DNA of 64,000 bases from Mesorhizobium terrae (GCF_008727715.1 NZ_CP044218.1:1488001-1552000); one strand, 5' to 3'. Shown: positions 47,289-57,875, counted from the first letter of the stretch. Made by a program: numbers and translations. The notes: generated by a model not told the origin, from the letters alone.

Positions 47289-50200
47289 GCCTCCCCTCCC
47301 TCGTCCGCGCCATCGCCGCCGGCCGACCATTCCAGCACGCGGGCGAGATGGTCGTAATCGCCGTCGGTCTCGCCCTCGCGGAACGGCAGCGCGCGCGAAA
47401 GATAGCCCGTGTCCAGTTTCGCGTAATGGGCAAGCAGCTGTTCAAGGCGTGTCCAGGCATCCTCGCCGAGGTCGGTCGCGGTGCGCGGCTTGCGGTTGTA
47501 ATCGAGGATCGATTCCTGCTCGACCTCGCCATTCGCCTTCAACCGTACGAAGGCGAGTTCGGCGGGTTCACGTGCGCCCAGGTCCTTGAAGGCGCCGCGC
47601 CGCAGCAGCGCGGCCTCCAGCGCCAGTTGCGGCGACAACAGCGTGTGCGCCTGCGCCTTGGAGGGCGACGATCCGGTCTTGAAATCGAGAATATCGGCCA
47701 TGCCGCCAGCCAGCAGATCGACGCGGTCGGCATAGCCGGACACGGTGACGCCGGACTGGCCGACGATCGTCTTTTCCGCACGCTCCTCCGAATGGCGGCG
47801 GGCGACATTGGCGGCGCGCGACCGCTCCCAGGCGACAATAGCCACGGCGAGTTTCTCGAAGCGTGGCCACCACACCGCTTCGACATCCGGCGGCAAAGCC
47901 GCCTCGGCGAAACAGGCTCTGCCGGCGTCCAGAAGAACGGCCAGCGCTTCCGGCGCGCGCGGATCGTCCACCGCCTTCGAAAAACGGTGCAGGATGGCGT
48001 GGAACAGCGTGCCGCGTTCGGCGGCGCCGGGATCGCGGATCACCGGTTCCAGCGGCATCAGGCCGAGCACGCGGCGCGCATAGACGGCATAGGGGTCGCG
48101 CCGCAGCGTCTCGATCTCGGTGATCGAGAAATGGCGCGGACGGCGCTCCAGCGGCGGCTTCGGTTGCGGTCGCGGCGCGAAATCCACCTTCGGCCCGGCA
48201 TCGAGGCCCCGCGCCCAGGCAAGCAGTTCATTGCCGCGGCGGCGCAACGGTTCGGCCTGCGCCTTGCCGATAAAGGTGAGTAGGCGCTGCAGCCAGCGCG
48301 AGGCGACCGCCGGTGCATCGCCGGCCCGCGCCGAGCGGGTGAGAACGACGTTTGGCGCACCCATCGCCATCTGGAAATCATGCGCGGCGAGGCCAATGCG
48401 GCGCTCCGGCGGCTCCAGGTCGATGCCGGTCTTCATCAGTCGCGACATGAACCGGTCGCCCTCCGGCTTGCGCGGCCACACACCCTCGTTGAGGCCACCA
48501 ACGACCAGCGTGTCGACATGTTGCAGGCGAGCTTCCAGCGTGCCCCAGATGGCAATCGCCGCATCGGCGCCACGCGCGGGCTTGACCATTTCCGGTGCGA
48601 TCAGCGCCATCGCTACATCCGGCCATTCCCGCGGCGACAGCGTGAAAGCCGCCTGCGCCCCGACCAGCCCACGCAGCAGTTCCGCCAGTTTCTCGCCGGC
48701 GTCGCCATCGTAAAGCGCGGCAAGTCCACCATCCTCGGCACGGCCGAGGTTTTCCAACGCCGCCACGCTGGCGCGCACCAATGGGACGACGTCGCTTTCC
48801 GGCTCGGGCAGGCAGGCGGCGAGTGGCGCGACCGCCTCGTCCAGCCGGGCGAGCATGGCCCGCGCTCCTTCGATGCGGCTGGCTGACAGCCGCGACAGCC
48901 AGAACGGCCGCCGGTCGGCTTCCTGTGCCTGCACCAGTCGCGTTTCGAACAAGGTGTTGAGCGACACGATATCCGGCCGGCCGGTGCCTCCGCGCAACGC
49001 GACGAGTTCGACGGTTTCCGCCGCCCGCCGCACCGACGCACGCGGCAAACCCAGGCCAAGCAGAGGGTGCTTGAGCAGCGCCAGGATGGCGACCGGGTCG
49101 CCGGGCCGCAGCACCGTGTCCAACAGAAGCCGCAACAGGCTGGCCGGCGGCGTGTCGGCCAGCGGCTTGCCGCCGGAATCGTCGGCAACGATGCCAAGCC
49201 TGAGCAATTCAGCGGAGACGCGCCGCGCCAGGGCACGATCGCCAGTGACCAGCGCCGCGCGATGGCCCGGCTGCGCAACCGCGCGGCGCAAAGCGAGCGC
49301 GATGCTGGCCGCCTCGTCGCGTTCATTGGCGGCCTCCACCAAGGTCACGCCCTGCAACGCCGCGGAAATGCCGGCATCGTCGAAGCGCGCGCGCGTCTCG
49401 GTCCACAGTTCGGTGGTTTCGGCAGGGCGCAGGGCTTCCGCCACCAGAACCGCGCGGCGGCGTCCCGCGTCGTCCACGGTGGCGAGTTCCTCAATATCGC
49501 CGCGCAGGATGCCTATCCTGCCGATCAGCCTGGCGAGACCGTATTGCGGATGGCCGAGCAGCGCCGGTCGCGCGTCGGGCGCCGTGATCGCGTCGAAGGA
49601 CGGCTGATCCATCGCTATGTCGAGGCCTGGCAGCACGACGGCGCCATTGGGCAAGCCGGCAATCACAGCCAGAAGGTCGGCGGTGGCGGGAATGGAGCCG
49701 GTCGAGCCCGCGGCGATCACCGGCCCGGCGGGCGGATTGCGCTTCAGGCGTTCCGCCTCCAGGCGGATCAGCGTGCCGCGATGCGCGGCCGGATTGGAAC
49801 GGTCACGCTCGATCAACAGCTGCGGCCAGGCTTCGGTGATGATCTTGAGGAAATCCAGCGTCACTCGCCACCAGCCGGCGAGATTGCCTTCGACCAGGCC
49901 GGCAAGCTTGGTCCAGTCGGAACCCTCCGTCTCGATTTCGTCCATCAGCCGGGCGAGATCGCGCGCCAGCCAGACGGCGTCGGCGGCCGAGGCAGGAATG
50001 ACGACCTCCTCTTCGAACAGCGCCGCGACATGGGCCGGCAAGCGCCGCTTCCAGGCCCGCACCAACGGCGCCAGAAGGAGAAGGCGTTCGAGGGAAGCTA
50101 TCGGCGGCGCAAGGTCGATGGCATTCGCGTCCTCGGCATCCTGTTCGAACGCCGCCTCGTCTTCGTCGAATTCGCCGAGCGGCTTGATCACCGGCAGAAT

Positions 50201-50413
50201 GGTGGAAGCACCACCCAGACGTTCCGCGAAAACGCCGCGCAGCGCGCGGGCGGCGCGGCGGGTCGGCACGTAGATGGTGACGCCGGCCAGCGCCAGTGGG
50301 TCGCCGTCATAGCGAAAGCCCGGGATCAATCGGCAGCTGAGCAAGGCATCGGCCAGCGTCGACAGGAAGGGAGAACCGGGCGCAATGGAGTAGACGCGAG
50401 GCAAGCCGCTCAT
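47285..50413 (-). CDS. addB: Double-strand break repair protein AddB
   Basis: This 1042-residue AddB subunit is of the alphaproteobacterial type. The C-terminal RecB-family nuclease is present (GTLFHAILHRF, DRVDLLAG, ILDFKTGSS). The four-cysteine Fe-S cluster of Bacillus AddB is absent; only three cysteines exist in the whole protein and none are in the cluster positions. The N-terminal P-loop is degenerate (IYVPTRRAARALR). ATG at 50413 overlaps the murU stop codon (ATGA). Confidence 0.94.
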   Translation of the reverse strand: MSGLPRVYSIAPGSPFLSTLADALLSCRLIPGFRYDGDPLALAGVTIYVPTRRAARALRGVFAERLGGASTILPVIKPLGEFDEDEAAFEQDAEDANAIDLAPPIASLERLLLLAPLVRAWKRRLPAHVAALFEEEVVIPASAADAVWLARDLARLMDEIETEGSDWTKLAGLVEGNLAGWWRVTLDFLKIITEAWPQLLIERDRSNPAAHRGTLIRLEAERLKRNPPAGPVIAAGSTGSIPATADLLAVIAGLPNGAVVLPGLDIAMDQPSFDAITAPDARPALLGHPQYGLARLIGRIGILRGDIEELATVDDAGRRRAVLVAEALRPAETTELWTETRARFDDAGISAALQGVTLVEAANERDEAASIALALRRAVAQPGHRAALVTGDRALARRVSAELLRLGIVADDSGGKPLADTPPASLLRLLLDTVLRPGDPVAILALLKHPLLGLGLPRASVRRAAETVELVALRGGTGRPDIVSLNTLFETRLVQAQEADRRPFWLSRLSASRIEGARAMLARLDEAVAPLAACLPEPESDVVPLVRASVAALENLGRAEDGGLAALYDGDAGEKLAELLRGLVGAQAAFTLSPREWPDVAMALIAPEMVKPARGADAAIAIWGTLEARLQHVDTLVVGGLNEGVWPRKPEGDRFMSRLMKTGIDLEPPERRIGLAAHDFQMAMGAPNVVLTRSARAGDAPAVASRWLQRLLTFIGKAQAEPLRRRGNELLAWARGLDAGPKVDFAPRPQPKPPLERRPRHFSITEIETLRRDPYAVYARRVLGLMPLEPVIRDPGAAERGTLFHAILHRFSKAVDDPRAPEALAVLLDAGRACFAEAALPPDVEAVWWPRFEKLAVAIVAWERSRAANVARRHSEERAEKTIVGQSGVTVSGYADRVDLLAGGMADILDFKTGSSPSKAQAHTLLSPQLALEAALLRRGAFKDLGAREPAELAFVRLKANGEVEQESILDYNRKPRTATDLGEDAWTRLEQLLAHYAKLDTGYLSRALPFREGETDGDYDHLARVLEWSAGGDGADEGGEA

Positions 50414-51144
50414 TGCGCGTCCGTCAGCGCCCTTCTGACCGCCGCTTCGGCCGGCGCGATGGCATCCGGCGTGCCGACGGTGATCCAATGACCCTGCATC
50501 GTCATGCCGAAGAGGCGGCCGGCGGCGATGGCGCGGTCGAAATAGGCGTTGAGCGAATGCGGTTCGGCGGACGCGCCGGCGAAGATAGAAGGCGCGACGA
50601 TTGCCGCGCCTGCATAGATCAGCCCTGTAGGATCGCCCTTCGCGCGTGCAAGGCGTCCGTCCGGCGCGATCAGGAAATCGGTGCCGCCCGAATGGCCGGT
50701 CGTCGATGAAAGGTCCGCGAGCATGATGAGAATATCCATCGCCGTCGCATCCCAGGCAAGGGCGAGACGCTCCAGATTTGGGCTACCGGCATCGAGCCAG
50801 AAGGTATCGGCGTTGAGGATGTAGAACGGCTTGTCGCCCAGTTCCGGCAGCGCCTTGACGATGCCGCCGGCGGAATCCAGCAGACGGTCGCTTTCATCGG
50901 AGATGACGATTTTCGGGTGATGGCGCGCCGCCAGGTGGCGGACGATCTGGTCAGGCAGGTAGTGCACATTGACCACTGCCTTTTGGACGCCAGCCTGGTC
51001 GAGGCTGTCCAAACCCCAGTCGAGCAGCGTCTTGCCGGCGATCGGCACCAGAGGCTTCGGGATGGTGTCGGTGATCGGCCGCATGCGCTTGCCAAGCCCG
51101 GCGGCCAGCACCATCGCAACGGTGGGACGTGTCGTGCCGGTCAT
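50410..51144 (-). CDS. murU: MurNAc-1-phosphate uridylyltransferase-like nucleotidyltransferase
   Basis: This 244-residue nucleotidyltransferase has the sugar-nucleotidyl motif LAAGLGKRMRPITDTIPKPL (13-32) and the later LNADTFWLD metal site. It fits MurU, which makes UDP-MurNAc from MurNAc-1-phosphate in peptidoglycan recycling. The upstream gene encodes the AmgK-like kinase that supplies that substrate; the genes overlap by ATGA (51141-51144). The pair bypasses fosfomycin-sensitive de novo synthesis in other bacteria. Confidence 0.85.
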   Translation of the reverse strand: MTGTTRPTVAMVLAAGLGKRMRPITDTIPKPLVPIAGKTLLDWGLDSLDQAGVQKAVVNVHYLPDQIVRHLAARHHPKIVISDESDRLLDSAGGIVKALPELGDKPFYILNADTFWLDAGSPNLERLALAWDATAMDILIMLADLSSTTGHSGGTDFLIAPDGRLARAKGDPTGLIYAGAAIVAPSIFAGASAEPHSLNAYFDRAIAAGRLFGMTMQGHWITVGTPDAIAPAEAAVRRALTDAQ

Positions 51145-52637
51145 TCCGTCTCCAAAAGGACGCCAAGGCGATCGTAGACGGCGCGCACTTCGGCAAGCGC
51201 CGGATGGACCAGCAACCGGCGAAGATAATCCCGGATGCGTGGCAGATGCTTCAGGTAATAGGGCTTTCCATCGCGACGATCGAGGCGGACGAAGATGCCC
51301 AGGATCTTCGAATGCCTTTGCGCACCCATGATCGCATAGGCTTCCTCGAAGGCGGCGCGGTCGAAATGGCCCGCCACCGCGCGGGACGCGACATAGGCCT
51401 CGACAATCTTGCGCTCGACCGCTGGTTCAATGGTGACCCGAGGATCCAGCGCGAGCGACGCGACATCATAGGCCGGGGGACCGATCAGCGCATCCTGGAA
51501 GTCGACGACGCCGAGCCGATCCAGCCCCTGCCGTTCACCACGCCAGATGAAGTTGGGCGATTGCACGTCGCGCAACATCAGCGTCAGCTCCGTTCCATCC
51601 AGGCGGTCGAGCGCGGCGTTCCAAGCGGCGCGAAAGGCGTTCCGCTCCTCATCGCTCGCCGGGTTTCCGCGAAAGAAAGGCAGGTACCAGTCGATGAGAA
51701 GCTCGGCCTCGATGAGCATCGCCGGCCGGTCGAAAGGCGGCATGTGGTGGATGTGGCGCGGCGCGACAGTCACCCGGTCCGGCCAGTGCCTGCCATGCAT
51801 GAAGGCGAGCAGTTCGGCGACCGCCTGATATCGTTCGACGATTGGCGCACCCTCCGGGGTCAGCAAACCATCGACACCGAGATGTTCGATCAGCACAAAG
51901 CCCCGATCCAGATCCTGTTCGAATATCTGCGGAGCGGCGATGCCGGCATCGCGAAGCAGCTTGTCGACACCGACGAAGGCTGCCACAGTCTGCGCGGTAT
52001 GGGCGATTTCGGCATAGGCCTTGCCGTCCCGGACTGGCGGCCCGAGCACAAGGCGTGGCGAATTCATCAGCACGCGCGGCGCTTCTTCCGGCTGCGAGAC
52101 GATCTCGTAGGAGCGCGCCGAGGCATCGCCGACGAAGTGCCGGCGGCTGGCCGCGCCCCAGCCGGATGCTTCCAGAAAAGCTCGCATTGCGAGCGAGCGC
52201 GCAATGCGTTCGAGTGCCGGCCCTACGCCGGTAATTTGCGCCAGGCGGCCGTCATCCCGGTGGACGAGTTCAATAGTGACAGCGGTGTCCGGCAGCCGGT
52301 CCTCAGCCCGCTCGGGCCATTCGATCAGCGCGGCGCCATCCGCCAGCACCTCGGGAAAGCCAAGCTCGTCCAGTTCGTCGGCAGAAGACAGACGGTAGAG
52401 ATCGAAATGATGCACCGGGACGCGCGTGTCGTAGCTCTGCACCAGCGTGAAGGTGGGGCTCGGCACTTCGAGCCCGACATCGTCGGCCAACGCGCGGATC
52501 AGCGCCCGCGCCAGCGTCGACTTGCCGGCGCCAAGGTCGCCGCGCAGCGCCACCACGTCGCCGGGGCGCAGCGCCATGGCGATGTCTTCGCCGAGGCGCA
52601 TCGTCGCCGCTTCGTCAGCGAGAAACCGCTCCACCAT
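51141..52637 (-). CDS. tsaE: Fusion of TsaE ATPase and AmgK-like sugar kinase
   Basis: This 498-residue protein joins two activities. Residues 1-145 are TsaE, the ATPase that supports t6A37 tRNA modification (P-loop RGDLGAGKST, 32-41; HHFDLYRL). Residues about 160-498 are a phosphotransferase-fold kinase with the catalytic loop LRDVQSPNFIW and VDFQDALIGPPAYD, like AmgK (MurNAc/GlcNAc 1-kinase). The usual HRD histidine is replaced by Leu. The fusion is typical of rhizobia. It starts 8 bases after the divL stop codon and overlaps murU. Confidence 0.92.
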   Translation of the reverse strand: MVERFLADEAATMRLGEDIAMALRPGDVVALRGDLGAGKSTLARALIRALADDVGLEVPSPTFTLVQSYDTRVPVHHFDLYRLSSADELDELGFPEVLADGAALIEWPERAEDRLPDTAVTIELVHRDDGRLAQITGVGPALERIARSLAMRAFLEASGWGAASRRHFVGDASARSYEIVSQPEEAPRVLMNSPRLVLGPPVRDGKAYAEIAHTAQTVAAFVGVDKLLRDAGIAAPQIFEQDLDRGFVLIEHLGVDGLLTPEGAPIVERYQAVAELLAFMHGRHWPDRVTVAPRHIHHMPPFDRPAMLIEAELLIDWYLPFFRGNPASDEERNAFRAAWNAALDRLDGTELTLMLRDVQSPNFIWRGERQGLDRLGVVDFQDALIGPPAYDVASLALDPRVTIEPAVERKIVEAYVASRAVAGHFDRAAFEEAYAIMGAQRHSKILGIFVRLDRRDGKPYYLKHLPRIRDYLRRLLVHPALAEVRAVYDRLGVLLETE

Positions 52638-52645
52638 CGCCGAGG

Positions 52646-55207
52646 CTATTCAGCCGCCGCGCGAATGCCGGCCGGTGCCGCCGGGAAGGTGCAGATCACC
52701 GTCGTGCCCCGGTTCTCGCCCGTCTCGATGCGCACCGAACCGCCGTGCAATTCGACGAAGCTCTTGACGATGGAGAGCCCGAGTCCGGCGCCGCGCCGAC
52801 GACCGCCATTAACCCGCGGCTCGAAACGGCGGAACACCGAATCCAGCACGTCCGGCGGCATACCCGGCCCATCGTCCTGCACCGAAAATTCGACACCTTC
52901 TGCCGTTTCGCGACAGGCCAACCTGATGGTGCTGCCTTCCGGCGCGTAGTTGGCGGCGTTGCTCAGCAGATTGTAGAGGATTTGCCGCACGCGCGTTTCG
53001 TCGCCGTGGAAGCTCTTCGGCGCGGCCGCGATGTCGATGCCGAGCCGGATCGCATGCTCCTCCAGCCGGTCGGCCACCAGTTCGGCGGCGGCCTTGACCG
53101 TGCCTTCCACCTTAACCTCGGAAATATCGAGCTGCATGATGCCGGCGTCGACGGTGGCGAGATCGAGGATGTCGTTGACGATGGTGAGCAGCACCGACGA
53201 GGAGGAACCGATATGGTCCAGATATTCCTGCTGCTTGGTGGTGAGCGGCCCCGTCCCCGGCAACGACAGCAATTCGGTGAAGCCGATGATGTTGGTCAGC
53301 GGCGAGCGCAGTTCGTAGGACACATGCTGGACGAAATCGTTCTTGAGCTGATCCGACTTCAAGAGTGCGTCGTTCTTATCCTTCAGCGCCCGCTCGACAT
53401 TGACGCTGTCCGTCACGTCGACAAAGGTGAACATCACCTGGCCGTTCGGCAGATGGATGACGGCGTAGCGCAGCGTATTGCCGTTCTCCAGCGTGGTCTG
53501 GCCGTGGTGGTCGCGGCGTTCGTCGTCAAAGCCTGTGACGGCCGCGACGAAGCCCGCCCACGGCCCGTCCTTGGCGCGACCGGCGCAAAGATCGCGGATG
53601 GTGGTGACGTGAACGGCAGGCAGCACGGCCTCCGCCGGCAATTCCCACATCTGGGCGAATGCGGGGTTGGACAGGCGCAGCCGGCCATCCGGCCCGAACA
53701 CGGCGACGCCCTCGGTGAGGTTGTCGAGCGTTTCACCCTGCACGCGCACTGCCGTCTGGTAGCGGCTCTCGAGATCGATCTTCTCGGTCAGGTTCTCGAA
53801 AACCCAGGTGACGCCCCCCTTAGGCTGCGGATTGCCGACGACGCGAATGGTCTTGCCGTCCGGCAGGTGCCACCAGTGCTCCACCGGCTCGACTGAGCGA
53901 TAGGCCGAAAGCAGGTTCTCCTTCCAGCGGCGCCATTCCGGCTGCTCAGCGATCTTGCCTGCGCTGCGCAGGCGGTCGAGCAGCAGCACATTGTCGGGCG
54001 TGCTGGAGAGGAAGGCCGTATCCAGACCCCACAGCTTCTGGAAGGCCTGGTTGTAGAAGCGCAGTTTCTCGTCGGCGTTGAAGATGGCAACCGCCGTGTT
54101 GAGCTTATCCAGCGTGTCGGCATGGCTGCGCACGGTGCGCTCATATTCCTCGCGCATGGCATCGGCGGCGCTGATGTCATGGGCAAGGCCGGCCGAGCCA
54201 TCGGTGCCGGCAAAATCGGTGACGGCGAAGACATGGCGGTCGCCAGCGATGACGGTCGACAGCGTTTGCTCGAACACCGGCCTCGACTTGTGTTCACTGG
54301 CGATAGCGTCCCGCGCCTGGCTACCCAGGAACTCGCGGCCGTCGCGCAGTGCGGCGTCGCGGTCGGCGGCTTCAACCGCGGTCCAGTAAGCGCGGTTGAC
54401 CCATTTCAAGCGACCGTCGGCACCACGCATCCACAGCGGCATCTTCAGCACATCGAACAGGCCCAGCACGGTATCGTGCTCGGCGCTGACACGCTGGTGC
54501 TCGAGCTTCAGCCGGGCCAGGTTGCGCTGCGCCTCGGACAGGGACACGAAGCGGACGATGCCATGCGCGGCGCCCTTGCGCCCCTGGATTTCGAGCGGAG
54601 CGCCGGCTTGCGTTTCAGCGACGAGATCGAAGGCAATGCCCTTTTCGCGCAATGCAGCGACGGCATTCTCAAGCGCGGCGGCCGAACGCGGCATCAACCA
54701 GCGGCCGAAGGCTAGGAAGGCGGCGCGGTCGTCCGGCGCGCCGGTCTCCATCGGCAACGAGCCGACGATTTCGGGTTTCTTGTTCTCGGCTGGCCATACA
54801 ACCACGCGCTGGTCGCGCAGGTTGAGCAAGGCTTCAGAACGCTGCAGCGCGGCATTGGCGTCGGCGAGGCGCCCGCGCAGGTCGAGATTTTCGGCGGCGG
54901 TGCGCTGGCGCTCGCGGATGAGCGCTATGGCGGACACGAAGGCGGCACCGACGACGCCGACGGTGAGAGCAAGCTGGATGACTTCCATGGTGCTGATCGG
55001 CACGCTGGTGCCCTTGACCAGCGCATCTTCGGCGCGAGCGGCCAACGCATGGAACGGAAGGACAAGCGCGGTACCGCAAAGCAGGCGCGCAAACCGGCCG
55101 CGCGGCGAAAGCCGCTGGCGGAAAGCTGAAGGGCGAGCCGCGATCGCCCTATCCTGATGGCCGCCGGCTACGGCCTGTCCCGCCTTGAGCGGGTCTTCCC
55201 CCGGCAT
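52646..55207 (-). CDS. divL: DivL-type PAS-domain cell-cycle pseudo-kinase
   Basis: This 853-residue protein has an N-terminal membrane segment (about 74-97), several PAS domains (about 240-600) and a kinase-like C-terminal part with N-box, G1 (DDGPGMP) and G2 (GAGLGLS) ATP-site motifs. In the H-box, HVSYELRSPL, the phospho-histidine is a tyrosine (Y631, codon TAC at 53315-53317). This is the mark of DivL, which in Caulobacter acts through CckA and DivK on CtrA. ATG at 55207 with AGGACC upstream is chosen; other starts are possible. Confidence 0.92.
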   Translation of the reverse strand: MPGEDPLKAGQAVAGGHQDRAIAARPSAFRQRLSPRGRFARLLCGTALVLPFHALAARAEDALVKGTSVPISTMEVIQLALTVGVVGAAFVSAIALIRERQRTAAENLDLRGRLADANAALQRSEALLNLRDQRVVVWPAENKKPEIVGSLPMETGAPDDRAAFLAFGRWLMPRSAAALENAVAALREKGIAFDLVAETQAGAPLEIQGRKGAAHGIVRFVSLSEAQRNLARLKLEHQRVSAEHDTVLGLFDVLKMPLWMRGADGRLKWVNRAYWTAVEAADRDAALRDGREFLGSQARDAIASEHKSRPVFEQTLSTVIAGDRHVFAVTDFAGTDGSAGLAHDISAADAMREEYERTVRSHADTLDKLNTAVAIFNADEKLRFYNQAFQKLWGLDTAFLSSTPDNVLLLDRLRSAGKIAEQPEWRRWKENLLSAYRSVEPVEHWWHLPDGKTIRVVGNPQPKGGVTWVFENLTEKIDLESRYQTAVRVQGETLDNLTEGVAVFGPDGRLRLSNPAFAQMWELPAEAVLPAVHVTTIRDLCAGRAKDGPWAGFVAAVTGFDDERRDHHGQTTLENGNTLRYAVIHLPNGQVMFTFVDVTDSVNVERALKDKNDALLKSDQLKNDFVQHVSYELRSPLTNIIGFTELLSLPGTGPLTTKQQEYLDHIGSSSSVLLTIVNDILDLATVDAGIMQLDISEVKVEGTVKAAAELVADRLEEHAIRLGIDIAAAPKSFHGDETRVRQILYNLLSNAANYAPEGSTIRLACRETAEGVEFSVQDDGPGMPPDVLDSVFRRFEPRVNGGRRRGAGLGLSIVKSFVELHGGSVRIETGENRGTTVICTFPAAPAGIRAAAE

Positions 55208-55434
55208 GTCCTGGTCCTCTCCGCCTGAATGCAAGACCGCCCCCGATCCCGCGTCGCTCGCCCGGAATCCAGAACGCCGCGCGGCCCTGTCACGGACACG
55301 CAAAGAACGCTCCTTTACCTGGAAACCCGCGCCTCGTGCCGAGTGCCGGACGGGCCGCGGCCGCGCGCAAGCCGGAAGCTTCGCGAATCACCTCACCATA
55401 CCCCCTCGCAGAATCGGCGTGAAGGCAGCGGCTG

Positions 55435-55474
55435 CGCAAAAATAAAGCCGGGCGAAATGTCAATCGCCCGGCTT
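55435..55474 (-). terminator. Rho-independent terminator of ahcY
   Basis: AAGCCGGGCGA (55445-55455) and TCGCCCGGCTT (55464-55474) form an 11-base-pair stem with an 8-base loop; the minus strand continues TATTTTTG. It lies 29 bases after the ahcY stop, so divL needs its own promoter in the rest of the 55208-55434 gap, where I see nothing else definite. Confidence 0.9.
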
Positions 55475-55502
55475 CAATATATTGTAGCAGAACTAACTGC
55501 GA

Positions 55503-56903
<1,401 letters not shown>

Positions 56904-57016
56904 TGTGGTGCTCCGATCTGGTTTTGCGTGCGGACGCGTTCAGGCCGTTTGGCGCAGGAAAATGAACGCGGCGTTGGCGCCTGCCTAGCAGATCACGCCG
57001 AAAGCGACAATGGGAT

Positions 57017-57032
57017 ATAAAGAAATCTTTAT
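57017..57032. promoter_or_regulatory. AT-rich palindrome upstream of ahcY
   Basis: ATAAAGAAATCTTTAT is a perfect 7-2-7 palindrome in the 147-base gap before ahcY. It looks like the operator of an ArsR-family regulator; SahR-type regulators are known to control ahcY in proteobacteria. The regulator gene is not in this window. Confidence 0.55.
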
Positions 57033-57050
57033 CTGCGCATATCGCAAAGG

Positions 57051-57875
57051 CTAGGCGATGTCGGGATTAACGACCGTCAAGGGCAAGTCGACACCGATCT
57101 TGTCCAGCATCTTTCGAAAGCCGGCAATGTCATAGCCACCACCTTCCGTGACGAGCGCGACGGTGCGGCCGGAGCCCTCGGCCGCGTCTGGCAAGGCAGC
57201 CACGACATTCTCCGCCGGGTCGAGAAGCAGCCACGTCGGCTGTGCCTGTTCGAAGAAGGAACGCAACCAGGGCAAATGCGTGCTGGAAAGGGTCAAAACA
57301 TCGATTGAAGGATGTCGCGCGGCTATTTCGGCTGCAAATTCGGTTACAGCCAGGAGCGTTCGTTCCGGTTCAGACAGGAAAGCCCCGCTCTCAACCAGTT
57401 CGACCATCGGGGAAGCATTGATGAGCGCCACACTGGCGGGATCAACCGCGCGCTCACGAACAAAACGGGAAAGCTCGGCACTTTCGATCAGTGAGCGGAC
57501 GCCCATGATACCGACCTGGCCGCTTCGGCTGCGTGCCAAAGCCTCCTCGAGCGGAGGCGCTACGCCGTAGACGGGCAACGGGCAGCTATCTCTCAATGCA
57601 TCGAGAACCATGATCGACGGTGCATTCGAAGCCACCACAATCGCCTGCGGCGCGTATTCCAATAGAAAGCGGATGGTACCTTGGATGATCGACAGGAGCT
57701 CGTCCCTGCCTTTGCCCCCATAGGGGAAACGAGCCCTATCGGCGAAGTAGAGGATATCCCGCCGTGGCTGCCGGCGCCGGATCAACTCGACGATCGCGTA
57801 GCTGCCGATGCCGGCGTCGAATACAGCAATTGGTGTTGACAGCGCTAGGGGATCTGGAGAGCCCAAATGGGCCAC
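57051..57875 (-). CDS. Asp/Glu racemase-family protein lacking both catalytic cysteines
   Basis: This 274-residue protein has the MurI fold pattern: FDAGIGSYAIVELIRRRQP (start), FPYGGKGRDELL (50-61), and the two active-site regions. Both catalytic cysteines of glutamate racemase are replaced by serine: VVASNAPS (S83, usually CNTAS) and LSSTHLPW (S198, usually GCTH). It is therefore unlikely to be an ordinary racemase. It starts at a GTG 5 bases after the HPr stop codon (a TTG one codon earlier is possible), with AGGAAA upstream, so it is in the PTS operon, before ahcY. Confidence 0.85.
   Translation of the reverse strand: MAHLGSPDPLALSTPIAVFDAGIGSYAIVELIRRRQPRRDILYFADRARFPYGGKGRDELLSIIQGTIRFLLEYAPQAIVVASNAPSIMVLDALRDSCPLPVYGVAPPLEEALARSRSGQVGIMGVRSLIESAELSRFVRERAVDPASVALINASPMVELVESGAFLSEPERTLLAVTEFAAEIAARHPSIDVLTLSSTHLPWLRSFFEQAQPTWLLLDPAENVVAALPDAAEGSGRTVALVTEGGGYDIAGFRKMLDKIGVDLPLTVVNPDIA

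Noticed and set aside
43767..47357. Plus-strand open frame of 1196 codons antisense to addA
   Set aside because: It is a shadow frame typical of high GC third positions. The minus strand encodes AddA with all helicase motifs.
56904..57050. SAH or SAM riboswitch upstream of ahcY
   Set aside because: I could not recognise the conserved core or pseudoknot. The palindrome at 57017-57032 is a better explanation for regulation.
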